A DNA stretch of 64,000 bases from contig NC_087065.1 of NCBI RefSeq assembly GCF_963678635.1, forward strand, positions 39,743,430 to 39,807,429. The letters run 5' to 3'. Below are positions 45,398 through 57,252 of this stretch, piece after piece. A model generated the notes under the pieces. It was not told where the DNA came from. It saw only the letters and a program-made list of their open reading frames with translations, and ran no database searches. The stretch is from Symsagittifera roscoffensis (Eukaryota; Xenacoelomorpha; Acoela; Convolutidae). Position 1 is the stretch's first letter, and each line of letters begins with the position of its first letter. A program made the translations under genes and the position numbers.

Positions 45398-46730
45398 TCA
45401 TTTTAACTTATATTTCCAATGTATTAATTTTCGATTTCGAATTTAAAAATTTATGATAATATTCAAATTACTATTTAATTTCACGTATTTTGCTACGAGT
45501 TTTTTTTTCAGTCAAGAACCAAATAGTGGCTTTTCAGAAATGTTTTGATATTTTTTGTGCTAATGACGCACCAGTGAAGGTTTTCTATGTCCAATCGAGT
45601 GCCAGCTTCCGAGATACGAGACAGCACTACTTTGCTGCCAATAGACAGATTTTGTGAAAATCTATGAGCCGCGTTGTTCTGTAAAAATCTTAAAAACAAC
45701 TTCAAATTCAATTTTAAGGGTGTTTTTCTTGGAAGAATACAAAATTATGAGGGAATTACGTTAAATATTGGTGCTTTTGTTCACCGTTTATTGTTCCGAC
45801 CATTTCAAAAATGGGGAGGAATTTTGTATTCGGGTCTTATAGTTTTTTTCCCGCAAAATCAGGTACCACGAAAAATCATCGGACTGGGTTGAAAGATATA
45901 TCATATTAAAGCTCTTTTAATCGTGATTTCATATTAAAATGTATATCACATTAAAGCCCAGTGTCGAGAAAAACCGGTTTGAAATTTTAGAGTTTTTGTT
46001 TTATTTCGAGCGAACAAAGCAAGCGAGCAGGCTTACAACAGCCAAATGATGCCTAGTTTAGAACCTTAAATCTTAGTTTTAAGCAAGTGAAAATAATTTT
46101 GAAGTTTTTTAGCTGCTTTTTGGGAACCACAAACTTCGAAAATATGTTTGAAATTGTATTTGCAAATATGTTTGAAACATTTTTTGATTTTTTAAAACTT
46201 TTTCTAGTCATTTTTCTACAAAACTTTGAGTCCCATTTACCTATATTACTATGATTGTCTAATATGTCGAAAATGTGTTTTAAGTCAGATATTTTTGTCA
46301 CACCAAGCAGAAGAAACTTCACTAATTTGGAAAAAAAATTTATTAAATCGTAGTTTTTTTAAGACCCTGGTCAGATCATTCTGTGCTACTTGCACAGTAA
46401 CAAGGTATCCTTGTTCGTTTTATATTTTTAAATATTATTTACAATCGACAAAGAAAATTGCTTCTACTCAAGTCTAAGATTTACTTCTAAAGGTTTTAGC
46501 TAAACATAAAGGAAAAACATAAAGGTAAAAGTATATAAATCAAAATCTTATATTTACAATTGAAGTCTGAATGCGCTATGGACGCACAATGTTTATGAAG
46601 GCATAGATCAAAACGTTTTTAAAAAATTAACACGATTCATTGTCAATTCTTGTCAGTACCTGTCCACTTTTCGTCCAAATTTTTGTGTTTGCTGTTTCAG
46701 TTCAGTCTGAAACGTATCAATTTAAAAAAG
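45398..46730 (+). repeat. direct duplication, left copy
   Basis: This stretch is repeated at 47142-48520 in the same order. Both begin TCATTTTAACTTATATTTCC and end near TTCAGTCTGAAACGTATCA. Each copy contains one family C element. Confidence 0.85.
45791..46415 (+). mobile_element. family C Helentron-like element (C2), left member of the duplication
   Basis: It starts TTGTTCCGACCATTTCAAAAATGG and ends CTGTGCTACTTGCACAGTAAC, then GGTATCCTTGTT. The 3' hairpin CTGTGC-TACTT-GCACAG is perfect. Its internal terminal repeat is slightly damaged (GGTCAGATCATTC). Confidence 0.82.
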
Positions 46731-46917
46731 CAGCCGTTTTTAAGAAAATTTAAGCTTAAGCCAACTGTTACCCGCTATGAAATAAATTAAAAGTTTTATA
46801 GCTTGAATAGCTTGCTTAGTAATAAATAGCTTGATTATGCTTGCAATGATCTGATAAGCAATTGTACTGGAAATGGAATTGCGTAAAACAAGCAAACGTA
46901 AATTTTAAAAGTGTATA

Positions 46918-46918
<1 letters not shown>

Positions 46919-46982
<64 letters not shown>
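46919..46982. repeat. (TA)n microsatellite, about 32 repeats
   Basis: It is an uninterrupted alternation of T and A over 64 bases, ending in the hAT-like fragment GGGGCGGATCTAGG (46987-47000). Confidence 0.98.
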
Positions 46983-46986
<4 letters not shown>

Positions 46987-47142
46987 GGGGCGGATCTAGG
47001 ATTTTCTCGAAGTGGAGGAGCGGGATTTTTTGGAAATTTTTACGACCTTTTTTTAGTTCGACCAAATTGATTTTCCGAGCTGACCTAAAGCAGTAAAAAG
47101 ACGCTGTTTTGGCCAAAATTAAAAAAAAAACAGCTCAAAGCT
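46987..47142. mobile_element. hAT terminus fragment
   Basis: GGGGCGGATCTAGGATTTTC is the left terminus type of the 2428-2855 MITE. Its partner end is missing. It lies between the microsatellite and the right copy of the duplication. Confidence 0.6.
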
Positions 47143-47533
47143 CATTTTAACTTATATTTCCAATGTATTAATTTTCGATTTCGAATTTAAAAATTTATGA
47201 TAATATTCAAATTACTATTTAATTTCACGTATTTTGCTACGAGTTTTTTTTTCAGTCAAGAACCAAATAGTGGCTTTTCAGAAATGTTTTGACATTTGTT
47301 GTGCTAATGACGCACCAATGAAGATTTACTATGTCTAACTGAGTGCCAGCTGCCGCGATACGAGTCAGCACTACTTTGCAACCAATAGACGATTTTGTGA
47401 AAATCTATGAGCCCGGTTATTCTGTAAAAATCTTGGAACCAAGTTCAAATTCAATTTTAGTGTTGTTTTTCTGACAAGAAAACAAAAATATGAGGGAATC
47501 ACGTTAAATTTTAATGCTTCTATTCACGGTTTA

Positions 47534-48155
47534 TTGTTCCGACCAATTCAAAATTCGGGATAAATTTTTTATTTGGGTGTTTTAGTTTTTTCCCGCAAAA
47601 TCAGGTACCAGAAATAATCATTGGATTGGTTGAAAGATATATCATATTAAACCCTTTCAGTAGTGATTTCAGATTAAAATATATATCACATTAAAGCCCA
47701 GTGTCGAAAAAAACCGGTTTGAAATTTTTGTGTTTTTGTTTTAATTCGAGCGAACAAAGCAAGCGAGCAGGCTTACAGCAGCCAAATTATGCCTAACTTA
47801 GAACCTTAAATCTTAATTTTGAGCAAGTAAAACTAATTTTGAAGTTTTTTAGCTGCATTTTGGGAACCACAAACTTCGGAAAATATGTTTGAAATTGTAT
47901 TTGCAAATATGTTTGAAACATTTTTTGATTTTTTAAAACTTTTTCTAATCATTTTTCTACAAAACTTTGAGTCCCATTTACCTATATTACTATGATTGTC
48001 TAATATGTCGAAAATGTGTTTTAAGTCAGATATTTTTGTCACACCAAGCAGAAGAAACTTCACTAATTTGGAAAAAAAAATTTCTAAATCGGAGTTTTTT
48101 TAAGACCCTGGTCGGAACATTCTGTGCTACCTGCACAGTAATGGCTATCCTTGTT
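47534..48155 (+). mobile_element. family C Helentron-like element (C3), right member of the duplication
   Basis: It is a close copy of C2, with 5' TTGTTCCGACCAATTC and 3' GGTCGGAACATTCTGTGC, TACC, TGCACAG, TATCCTTGTT. It arose with the 45398-48520 direct duplication and not by separate insertion. Confidence 0.8.
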
Positions 48156-48193
48156 ATTTTTATCCTTTTAAATATTATTTACAATCGACAAAG

Positions 48194-48296
48194 AAAATTG
48201 TTTCTACAAAAGTCTAAGACATACTTATAAAAATTTACCTTTGTGTTTAGCTAAAACCTTTAGAAGTAAGTCTTAGACTTTTGTAGAAACAATTTT
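48194..48296. repeat. 27-bp perfect inverted repeat
   Basis: The arms 48194-48220 and 48270-48296 are exact reverse complements, starting AAAATTGTTTCTACAAAAGT, with a 49-base spacer. The left duplication copy has only one arm, so it was created by a local inverted duplication after the larger event. Confidence 0.9.
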
Positions 48297-48769
48297 TATA
48301 AGTATTTGTACATATAAATCAAAATCTAATATATTAAATTGAAGTCTGAATGCGCTTTAGACGCACCGTCACAACATTTATGAAGGCTTAGATCAGAGCG
48401 CATAAGAAAAATTAACACTATTCATTGTCAAGTCTTATCATTTCCTGTCAATTTTTTGTCCAAATTTTTGTGTTTGCTGATTCATTTCAGTCTGAAACGT
48501 ATCATTTTAAAAACGCTAAATGGGGTCGTTGAAATAACTTGAATTTGTTCCAAGTTTCGTAGCTTGTGCATAGTTTCCTCTATAAAAATTAATGTTTCAT
48601 AAAACTTTTGCGTCTAAGAAACAATTTGAACTATTTCATTTTTCCTAGATTCAATTGTGAGCTTAAATAATCTGCGCACTGATTGACTTTATGAAACAAC
48701 CTGAAATATTTCAAAGTGTGATTCGAAATAATTCAAAGTTTTTTTTAGTCGTAATTCGAATGACGTTGA

Positions 48770-51700
48770 AGTTTTTCACAGTTTCCCCAGTGTCCTTTTT
48801 TCGGATTTTTCTAAATTCGAGCAAAAAACCAAGCGAATAGAAAGTTTAAAATATAAAAAAGTGCCAAAAAGTAAAAAAAAAACAATGTGATTGTTAGAAT
48901 GTTTTTCAAAATTTCATTTTCATTGCGAATTCAAACAATTTTTGTAATTTGAAGAAGCTAATTAGATTTTTTAGATTGATTTTTATCTCCTTATAGAAAA
49001 AAAAAATTTTTTTTTCCAATTATTTTTTACTGTGTTTTTTGCAGAAGTTTTGGCTATTCTTATGCCTATTTGTTTACACTTCCCGCCTCAAATTCAAATT
49101 TTTTTATGAAAGTGTAGAAAATTTGATAATCAAGTTTCTGGTTTTCTGCGCGATGAAATTCTTATAACGTTTGTTACTCATTTCAACAAACAAAAATTAC
49201 AAGCCCTCTTTTAAAAATCTCCACTTCAAAGTCTTAGAATTAAAATTGCGTGAAATATAAAGAAAACATCACAGAGTATCAAATACAAACCATCAATTAT
49301 GAGTTTTTTGACAACCTCGTTTTAAAAACTTATCAACTGGTTACCTTTATTTTTTAGTAGAATTTGCATAACAAAAAGTTTCAGTCAAGGATAGGTATAT
49401 TGCTGAATAAATTGCCCGTTTGTGCCTCTAAGTTTTATGCACAGTATTTTTTTAAAAGTTTTTTGATTAAGTATTTTTTAAAAATTTTTTGATTGAAAAC
49501 CAACGTAAGTCATTGCAAGATCAGAAGCCCCTGAAAACGGGCTGCACGATTCCACGGCGTTATCGCGATAAGGTTTCATTTAGTTCTGTAGTTTGTAGAA
49601 GAAATGGTATCTTTATTGCAAACAATTTATGACTGTTATATATAGTTGAAAAAGCAGATAAAATATTAAAGTGACTGTGGTTTTCTTCGCTGAGTTTGTT
49701 TTAGTTGTTGAGAAAGCTGTGTTTGGTCAGAAAATGTGTTTGTTTCTTGTTACACTGGTTGAATCATTAATTGAAAGTCTATTCAAAAAAGCTGCTTGCG
49801 AACATAATTTTTTGTAATGTTTTAACTTTAACAATTTTCTGAAAATCTGTAAAAGCTCATAGAACGTGCCGCAAAGAAAATATTTTATTTATATTTACCA
49901 TCACTATCTGGCAGGTAAAGTTTTAACCCTAAAGATCTCGTACACCCTAAAATCTAAACTGAGTTTTGTTTATCATCACCGCTTTACTCAATTGTAATTC
50001 TTATTTCTTTAGCACTGTTGTTTTCTAGCACTGCAACCGTAGCCCGTTTCAGTTAATCCGAGTTGAGAGTAAATATAATAATTGCGAGGTAGTTCAAATC
50101 GGAGGTTCAAAACCAGCAACTTGAGTTTTTTTTTCCAGGTTTTGCTAATCAATTCTTTTGCAGTGTCCTTGTTTTGGGTTTTTTTTCTAAGTTTGAGCAA
50201 AAAATCGAGCGAATTGAGAGTTTATAACATATTTTTAGGTTTTGAAAATTTTTAGTTTAATTGCAGTTTTAATTGTATCAAAAATGTAAAAAAAAAAAAC
50301 AAAGTGCTTGTTGAACGTTTTTTCAAATTTCATTTTTCATACGAAATCAAACGACATTTGTTTTTTATGAGGACCAGTTACAATTTTCCAGGTTGCTTCT
50401 TTTCTCCTTATGCGAAGAAAAAAAAACGTTTTTTCTCTCCATTTTTTTCTTACTGTGCTTCTTGCACAAGTTTTAGCTATTCTTTTGCCTATTTGTTTGC
50501 TCTACCTACCTTTAAAACAGCTTGTTTCTTGAAAACTTAGAAACTTTGATATTCAGGTTTCTGGTTTTCTTTGCGATGAAGTTCTTAAAACGCTTGCTAC
50601 TCATTTTAACGAAGAGAACTTACAGGCCCTTGTTTAAATAAATCTCCGCTCGAATTCCTCAGAATTAAATTTTTTCCTAAAATATAAAAAAAACATCAAA
50701 GGAGGCTATTAAAGTAAGGCAAAGGAAGTTTTTTCAGGATAAAAACGCAATCGGTAACAAAAACAAACTTTGTGAAAGGGAGTTTCAGATAGCCAGATCT
50801 CCGCACATTCAAAAAGTAACTAAGAAATTTTAAAAACATTTTAAAAACATTTAGTGTTAGATTTAGAAGTGCTGCACAGAATATCAAATACAAAAACTCA
50901 ATTATGAGTATTTCGACAACTTCGTTCTAAAAACTTATCAACTGGTTGCCTTTATTTTTTAGTAGAAATTGCATAACAAAAAATTTCAGTCAAGGATAGG
51001 TATACTGCTGAATAATTTGCCCGTTTGTGCCTCTAATTTTTAGGCACAGTATGTTTATTTAAAGATTTTTCGATTAAGTATGTATATAATAAACCAACGT
51101 AAGTCATTGCAAGATCAAAAGCCACTGAAAACGGGCTGCAAGTTTCCACGGCGTTATCGCGATAAGGTTTCCTTTAGTTTTGTAATTTTTAGAATAAATG
51201 GTATCCTATTGCAAACAATTTTTGATTATTATATATTGTTGAAAACGCAGAATAAATATTTAAGTGATTGTACTCATTTCGGTATAAAATTTTGTCCTTT
51301 AGTTGCTGAGTAACCTGCGTTTGATAAAAATTGTGTTTGTTTTTTGTTAAATTGATTGAATCATTAATTGAAAGTCTATTCAAAAAAGCAGATTGCGAAT
51401 ATGATTTTCTGTAATGTTTTAATTTTAACAATTTTCTGAAAATCTTAAAAAACTCATAGAACGTGCCGCAAAAGAGAATATTTTATTTATATTCACCATC
51501 ACTATCTGGCAGTTAAAATTTTAACCCTAAAGATCTCGTACACCCTAAAATCTAAACTGAGTTTTGTTTATCATCACCGCTTTACTCAATTGTAATTCTT
51601 ATTTCTTTTAGCACTGTTGTTTTTTAGCGCTGCAATCATAGCCCATTTCAGTTAACTCGAGTTGAGAGTAAAAATAATAATTGCGAGGTAGCTCAAATCG

Positions 51701-54700
51701 GAGGTTCAAAACCAGCAACTTGAGTTTTTTTTCAAGGTTTTGTTAATCAATTTTTTTTTTTTACAAACGTAAATTGAATGACTTACGTCATTAAAATTAG
51801 AGTTTTTTTCATCAATTTCCGCAGTGTCCTTTTTTTGGGTTTTTTTTTAATTTTGAGCAAAAAATCGAGCGAATAGAGAGTGTATAACAAATTTTTAGGT
51901 TTTAAAAACTTTTAGATTAATTGCAGCTTGTTTCTTGAAAACTTAGAAACTTTGATATTCAGGTTTCTGGTTTTCTGTGCGATGAAGTTCTTAAAACGCT
52001 TGCTACTCATTTTAATGAAGAAAACTTACAGGCCCTTGTTTAATTAAATCTCCGCTCGAATTTCTCAGAATTAAATTTTTCCTAAAATATAGTGAAAACA
52101 TCAAGTGAGGGTATGAAAGTAAAGCAAAGGAAGTTTTTGCTGGACAAATATGCGATCGTTAACAAAAAAACTTTGTGAAAGGGAGTTTCAGATAGCCAGA
52201 TGTCCGCGCATTCAAAAAGTAAATAAGAAATTTTAAAAACTGTTAGTTTTAGAAGTAATGCACAGAATATCAAATACAAAAACTCAATTATGAGTTTTTC
52301 GACAACTTCGTTCTAAGAACTTATCAACTGGTTACCTTTATTTTTTAGTAGAAATTGCATAACAAAAAGTTTCAGTCAAGGATAGGTATACTGCTGAATA
52401 ATTTGCCCGTTTCTGCCTCTAATTTTTAGGCACAGTATGTTTATTTAAAGATTTTTTCATTAATAATGTATATAACAAACCGACGTAAATCATTGCAAGA
52501 TCAAAAGCCCCTGAAAACGGGCTGCAAGTTTCCACGGCGTTATCGCGATAAGCTTTTCTTTAGTTTTAAATTTCTTAGAAGAAATGGTATCTTTATTGCA
52601 AACAATTTTTGATTATTATATATTGTTGAAAACGCAGATTAAATATTTAAATGACTGTACTCCTTTCGGTATAAAATTTTGTCTTTTAGTTGTTGAGTGA
52701 CCTGTGTTTGATCAGAAAATGTGTTTGTTTCTTGTTAAACTGGTTGAATCTTTAATTGAAAGTCTATTCAAAAAAGCAGATTGCGAATATGATTTTTTGT
52801 AATGTTTTAACTATAACAACTTTCTGAAAATCTTAAAATGCTCATAGAACGTGCCGCAAATGAGAATATTTCATTTATATTCGCCATCACTATCTGGCAG
52901 GTAAAATTTTAACCCTAAAGATCTCGTACACCCCAAAATCTAAACCTAGTTTTGTTTATCATCACCGCTTTACTCAATTGTAATTCTTATTTATTTTAGC
53001 ACTGTTGTTTTCTAGCACTGCAATTGTAGTCCATTTCAGTTAACACGAGTTGAGAGTAAATATAAAAATTTCGAGGTAGTTCAAATCGGAGGTTCAAAAC
53101 CAGCAACTTCAGTTTTTTTTTCAAGGTTTTCTTAATCAATTCTTTTTTTTTACATTTTCCTTACAAACGTAATTTGAATGAATTGAAGTTTTTTTCTACA
53201 ATTTCCGCAGTGTCCATCTTTTGGATTTTTTTTTCTAATTTTGGGCAAAAAATTGAGCGAATAGAGAGTTTATAACATATTATTAGGTTTTAAAAACTTT
53301 TAGTTTAATTGCAGTTTTAAATGTATCAAAAATGTAAAAAAAAAAAACAAAGTGCTTGTTAAACGTTTTTTCAAATTTCATTTTTCATACGAATTCAAAC
53401 GACATTTGTGTTTTAATGGGACCAGTTACAATTTTTCCAGGTTGCTTCTTTTCTCCTTATGCGAAGAAAAAAAAAGTTTTTTTTCTCCAATTTTTTCTTA
53501 CTGTGCTTCTTGCACAAGTTTTGGCCATAATTTTGCCTACTTTTTTGCACTACCTAACTTTAAATCAGCTTGTTTCCTGAAAACCTAGAAACGTCGATAT
53601 TTAGGTTTCTGGTTTTCTGTGCGATGAAGTTCTTAAAACGCTTGGTACTCATTTTAACGAAGAAAACTTACAGACCCTTGTTTAAATAGAACTACTCTCG
53701 AATATCTCAGAATTAAATTTTTCCTAAAATATAAAAAAACATCAAGGGAGGGTACAAAAGTAAAGCAAAGGAAATTTTTGCAGGATAAAAACGCAATTGG
53801 TAACAAAAAAAATTTGTGAAAGGGAGTTTCAGATAGCCAGATGTCCGCGCATTCAAAAAGTAACTAAGAAATTTTAAAAACTGTTGGATTTAGAAGTGCT
53901 GCACAGAATATCAAATACAAAAACTCAATTATGAATTTTTTGACAACTTCGTTTTAAGAACTTATCAACTGGTTACCTTTATTTTTTAGTAGAAATTGCA
54001 TAACAAAAAGTTTCAGTCAAGGATAGGTATACTGCTGAATAATTTGCCCGTTTGTGCCTCTAAGTTTTAGGCACAGTATGTTTATTTAAAGATTTTTTGA
54101 TTAAGTATGTATATAATAAACCAACGTAAGTCATTGCAAGATCAAAAGCCCCTGAAAACGGGCTGCAAGTTTCCACGGCGTTATCGCGATAAGGTTTTCT
54201 TTAGTTTTGTAATTTTTAGAAGAAATGATATCTTTATTGCAAACAAGTTTTGATCAATATATATTATTGAAAACGCAGAATAAATACTCAAGTGATGTAG
54301 ATTTTTCGGTATAAATTTTGTGCTTTATTTATTGATCAACATGGGTTTGATCGGAAAATGTGTTTGGTGTTTTTAAAGCTGGTTGTGTCATTAATTTAAA
54401 GTCTATTTAATAAAGCAGAGTGCGAATATGACTTTTTGTATTTTTTTAACTATAACAACTTTCTGAAAATCTTAAAATGCTCATAGAACGTGCCGCAAAT
54501 GGGAATATTTCATTTATATTCCCCATCACTATCTGGCAGGTAAAGTTTTAACCCTAAAGATCTCGTACACCCCAAAATCTAAACCTAGTTTTGTTTATCA
54601 TCACCGCTTTACTCAATTGTAATTCTTATTTCTTTTAGCACTGTTGTTTTCTAGCACTGCAATTGTAGCCCATTTCAGTTAACACGAGTTGAGAGTAAAT

Positions 54701-56400
54701 ATAAAAATTTCGAGGTAGTTCAAATCGGAGGTTCAAAACCAGCAACTTCAGTTTTTTTTTCAAGGTTTTCTTAATCAATACTTTTTTTTTACATTTTCCT
54801 TACAAACGTAATTTGAATGAATTGAAGTTTTTTCTACAATTTCCGCAGTGTCCATTTTTTGGATTTTTTTTCTAATTTTGGGCAAAAAATTGAGCGAATA
54901 GAGAGTTTATAACATATTTTTAGGTTTTAATTACTTTTAGTTTAATTGCAGTTTTAAATGTATCAAAAATGTAAAAAAAAAAAACAAAGTGCTTGTTAAA
55001 CGTTTTTTTCAAATTTCAATTTTCATACGAATTCAAACAACATTTGTGTTTTAATGGGACCAGTTACAATTTTTCCAGGTTGCTTCTTTCCTCCTTATGC
55101 GAAGAAAAAAAACGTTTTTTTTTCTCCAATTTTTTCTTACTGTGCTTCTTGCACAAATTTTGGCAATTCTTTTGCCTACTTGTTTACACTACCTACCATT
55201 AAATCAGCTTGTTTCCTGAAAACCTAGAAACTTTGATATTCAAGTTCTTAAAACGCTTGCTACTCATTTTAACGAAGAAAACTTACAGGCCCTTGTTTAA
55301 GTAAATCTCCGCTAGAATTTCTCAGATTTAAATTTTTCCTAAAATATAAAAAAAAACATCAAAGGAGGCTATTAAAGTAAAGCAAAGGAAGTTTTTGCAG
55401 GATAAAAATGCAATCGGTAACAAAAAATTTTTTGTGAAATGGAGTTTCAGATAGCCAGATATCCGCGCATTCAAAAAGTAACTAAGAAATTTTAAAAACT
55501 GATAGATTTAGAAGTGCTGCACAGAATATCATACAAAAACTCAATTATGAATTTTTTGACAACTTCGTTCTAAGAACTTATCAACTGCTTACCTTTATTT
55601 TTTAGTAGAAATTGCATAACAAAAAGTTTCAGTCAAGGATAGGTATACTGCTGAATAATTTGCCCGTTTGTGCCTCTAAGTTTTAGGCACAGTATGTTTA
55701 TTTAAAAATTTTTTGATTAAGTATGTATAAAATAAACCAACGTAAGTCATTGCAAGATCAAAAGCCCCTGAAAACGGGCTGCAAGTTTCCACGGCATTAT
55801 CGCGATAAGGTTTCCTTTAGTTTTGTAATTTTTACAGAAATGGTATCTTTATTGCAAACAATTTTTGATTATTATATATTGTTGAAAACGCAGAATAAAT
55901 ATTTAAGTGACTGAACTTTTTTTGGTTTAACATTTTGTGCTTTAGTTGTTGAGTAACCTGGGTTTGATCAGAAATTGTGTTTGGTTTTTGTTAAACTGGT
56001 TGTGTCATTAATTTAAAGTCTATTTAATAAAGCAGATTGAGCATATGATTTTTCATAAATTGTAACTTTAGCAACTTTGTGAAAATTCTTAGAAGCTGAT
56101 AGAACGTGCAGCAAAAAAATTAAATTTTTAATTTAAATTCACTATCACTATCTGGCTAGTAAAGTTTTTACCCTAGTGATCTCGTACACCCTAATTTTTA
56201 TACCGTGTTTTGTTTCTCATCACCGCTTTACTCAATTGTAACTCTAACTTGTTTTGGCACTGCTTTTTTTCTACCACTGCAATCGTAGCTCGTTTCAGTT
56301 AACCCGAGTTGAGAGTAAGTATAATAATTTCGAGGTAGTTCAAATCGGAGGTTCAGTACCAGCAACTTGACTTTTTTCAAGGTTTTGTTAATCAATTCTT
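48770..56400 (+). repeat. tandem array of five 1.4-1.66 kb units
   Basis: The marker CCAACGTAAGTCATTGC, or a one- or two-base variant, occurs at 49500, 51094, 52480, 54121 and 55737. A second marker, AGTGTCC, occurs at about 48790, 50162, 51825, 53207 and 54845. The third unit lacks about 255 bases between two short CAG-containing repeats. Each unit contains a family C-like 3' motif (CTGTGCTTCTTGCACAAG in units 2, 4 and 5) and long A and T runs. Within the unit three blocks are better conserved than the rest: the 75-base block after GTAAGT, the block CACCATCACTATCTGGCAG through ACACCC, and the block AGTTGAGAGTAAATATAA through GGAGGTTCAAAACC. No open frame is conserved. Confidence 0.93.
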
Positions 56401-56900
56401 TTGCAATTTCTGGCTACTCTAAAGCTCTCATTCGTCAGTAATATGATTTTTTATGAAGTGCAGCTTTGTCCCGGCGTTCATTGTGAGCATGCTGGCTCAA
56501 GACATTTTTCAAAACATCCAAGTTGAAAGGTTTGAAATCCGATTTCAGTTTTCAAGCCAGCTCTCATGTGTTCAACGTTCCATTATTTTTAAATTGTTCT
56601 TTGTTTTGATGTTTGACTCCTTTCCTTGAATTTCTATCATCTATTCCTCTAATTCTTAAATGGCTTCTGCATTATTTTCGAAATTCAATTTCTTTTACTT
56701 TTTTTTGAAAAATTCCATAATAATAAAACTCCTTAAGACAGTTACCGAAAATTACTTCCTTCCATTGGTTTTGGAGCTGTTTTTCAAGTCAATAAATTCT
56801 GGCTCTAAGCTCTGTGCAATTTTCTATGATTCTTAGTTCTTGAGAATTCCACTTAGTACATCATGGATTTTTTTTTCACAACTCTGGCATATCTAAGTTA
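56401..56900. other. spacer between the two tandem arrays; nothing recognised
   Basis: About 500 bases of single-copy-looking AT-rich DNA separate the last 1.6 kb unit from the family C fragment that leads into the 475-bp array. Confidence 0.5.
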
Positions 56901-57165
56901 TTGTTCCGACCATTAAAAATGAGGAGTTTGGCTGGGTTTTGGTTTTTTCCACGCAAAACTAGGTAAATAATAATCGAAATGGGCCTGAAGATATATCATT
57001 GTAAAGCCCTTTCAGACGCAATTCAATCAAACCTGAAAATAATTCAAACAACTGTCCTAGTGTTGAGAAACACCGTTTTCAAATTTTGAGCTGTAGCCCA
57101 ATTTCAACCAGAAAAAGCTAGCTCGAAAATTTTTGACGGAATTTTTTTAATGTTTTTTAGTTCCC
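56901..57165 (+). mobile_element. family C element, 5' part only (C4)
   Basis: It starts TTGTTCCGACCATTAAAAATG and keeps the ATATATCATT and AAAGCCCTTTCAGACG blocks. It then breaks into the hAT-derived stretch that opens the 475-bp array. Confidence 0.68.
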
Positions 57166-57252
57166 TCCATCGAGAAAATCCTATATCCGCCTCTGCAAAA
57201 TGGTCTTATGGAAGAATTTCTCAGGGACTACAATCATTCATTGCCGCTTGTG

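Larger units (their letters stand above)
47142..48520 (+). repeat. direct duplication, right copy
   Basis: It is about 90 % similar to 45398-46730 by eye. It differs by a roughly 60-base inverted insertion that creates the 27-bp inverted repeat at 48194-48296. Confidence 0.85.

Noticed and set aside
46911-47116. Frames on both strands across the TA repeat
   Set aside because: They encode only Tyr-Ile repeats from the microsatellite.
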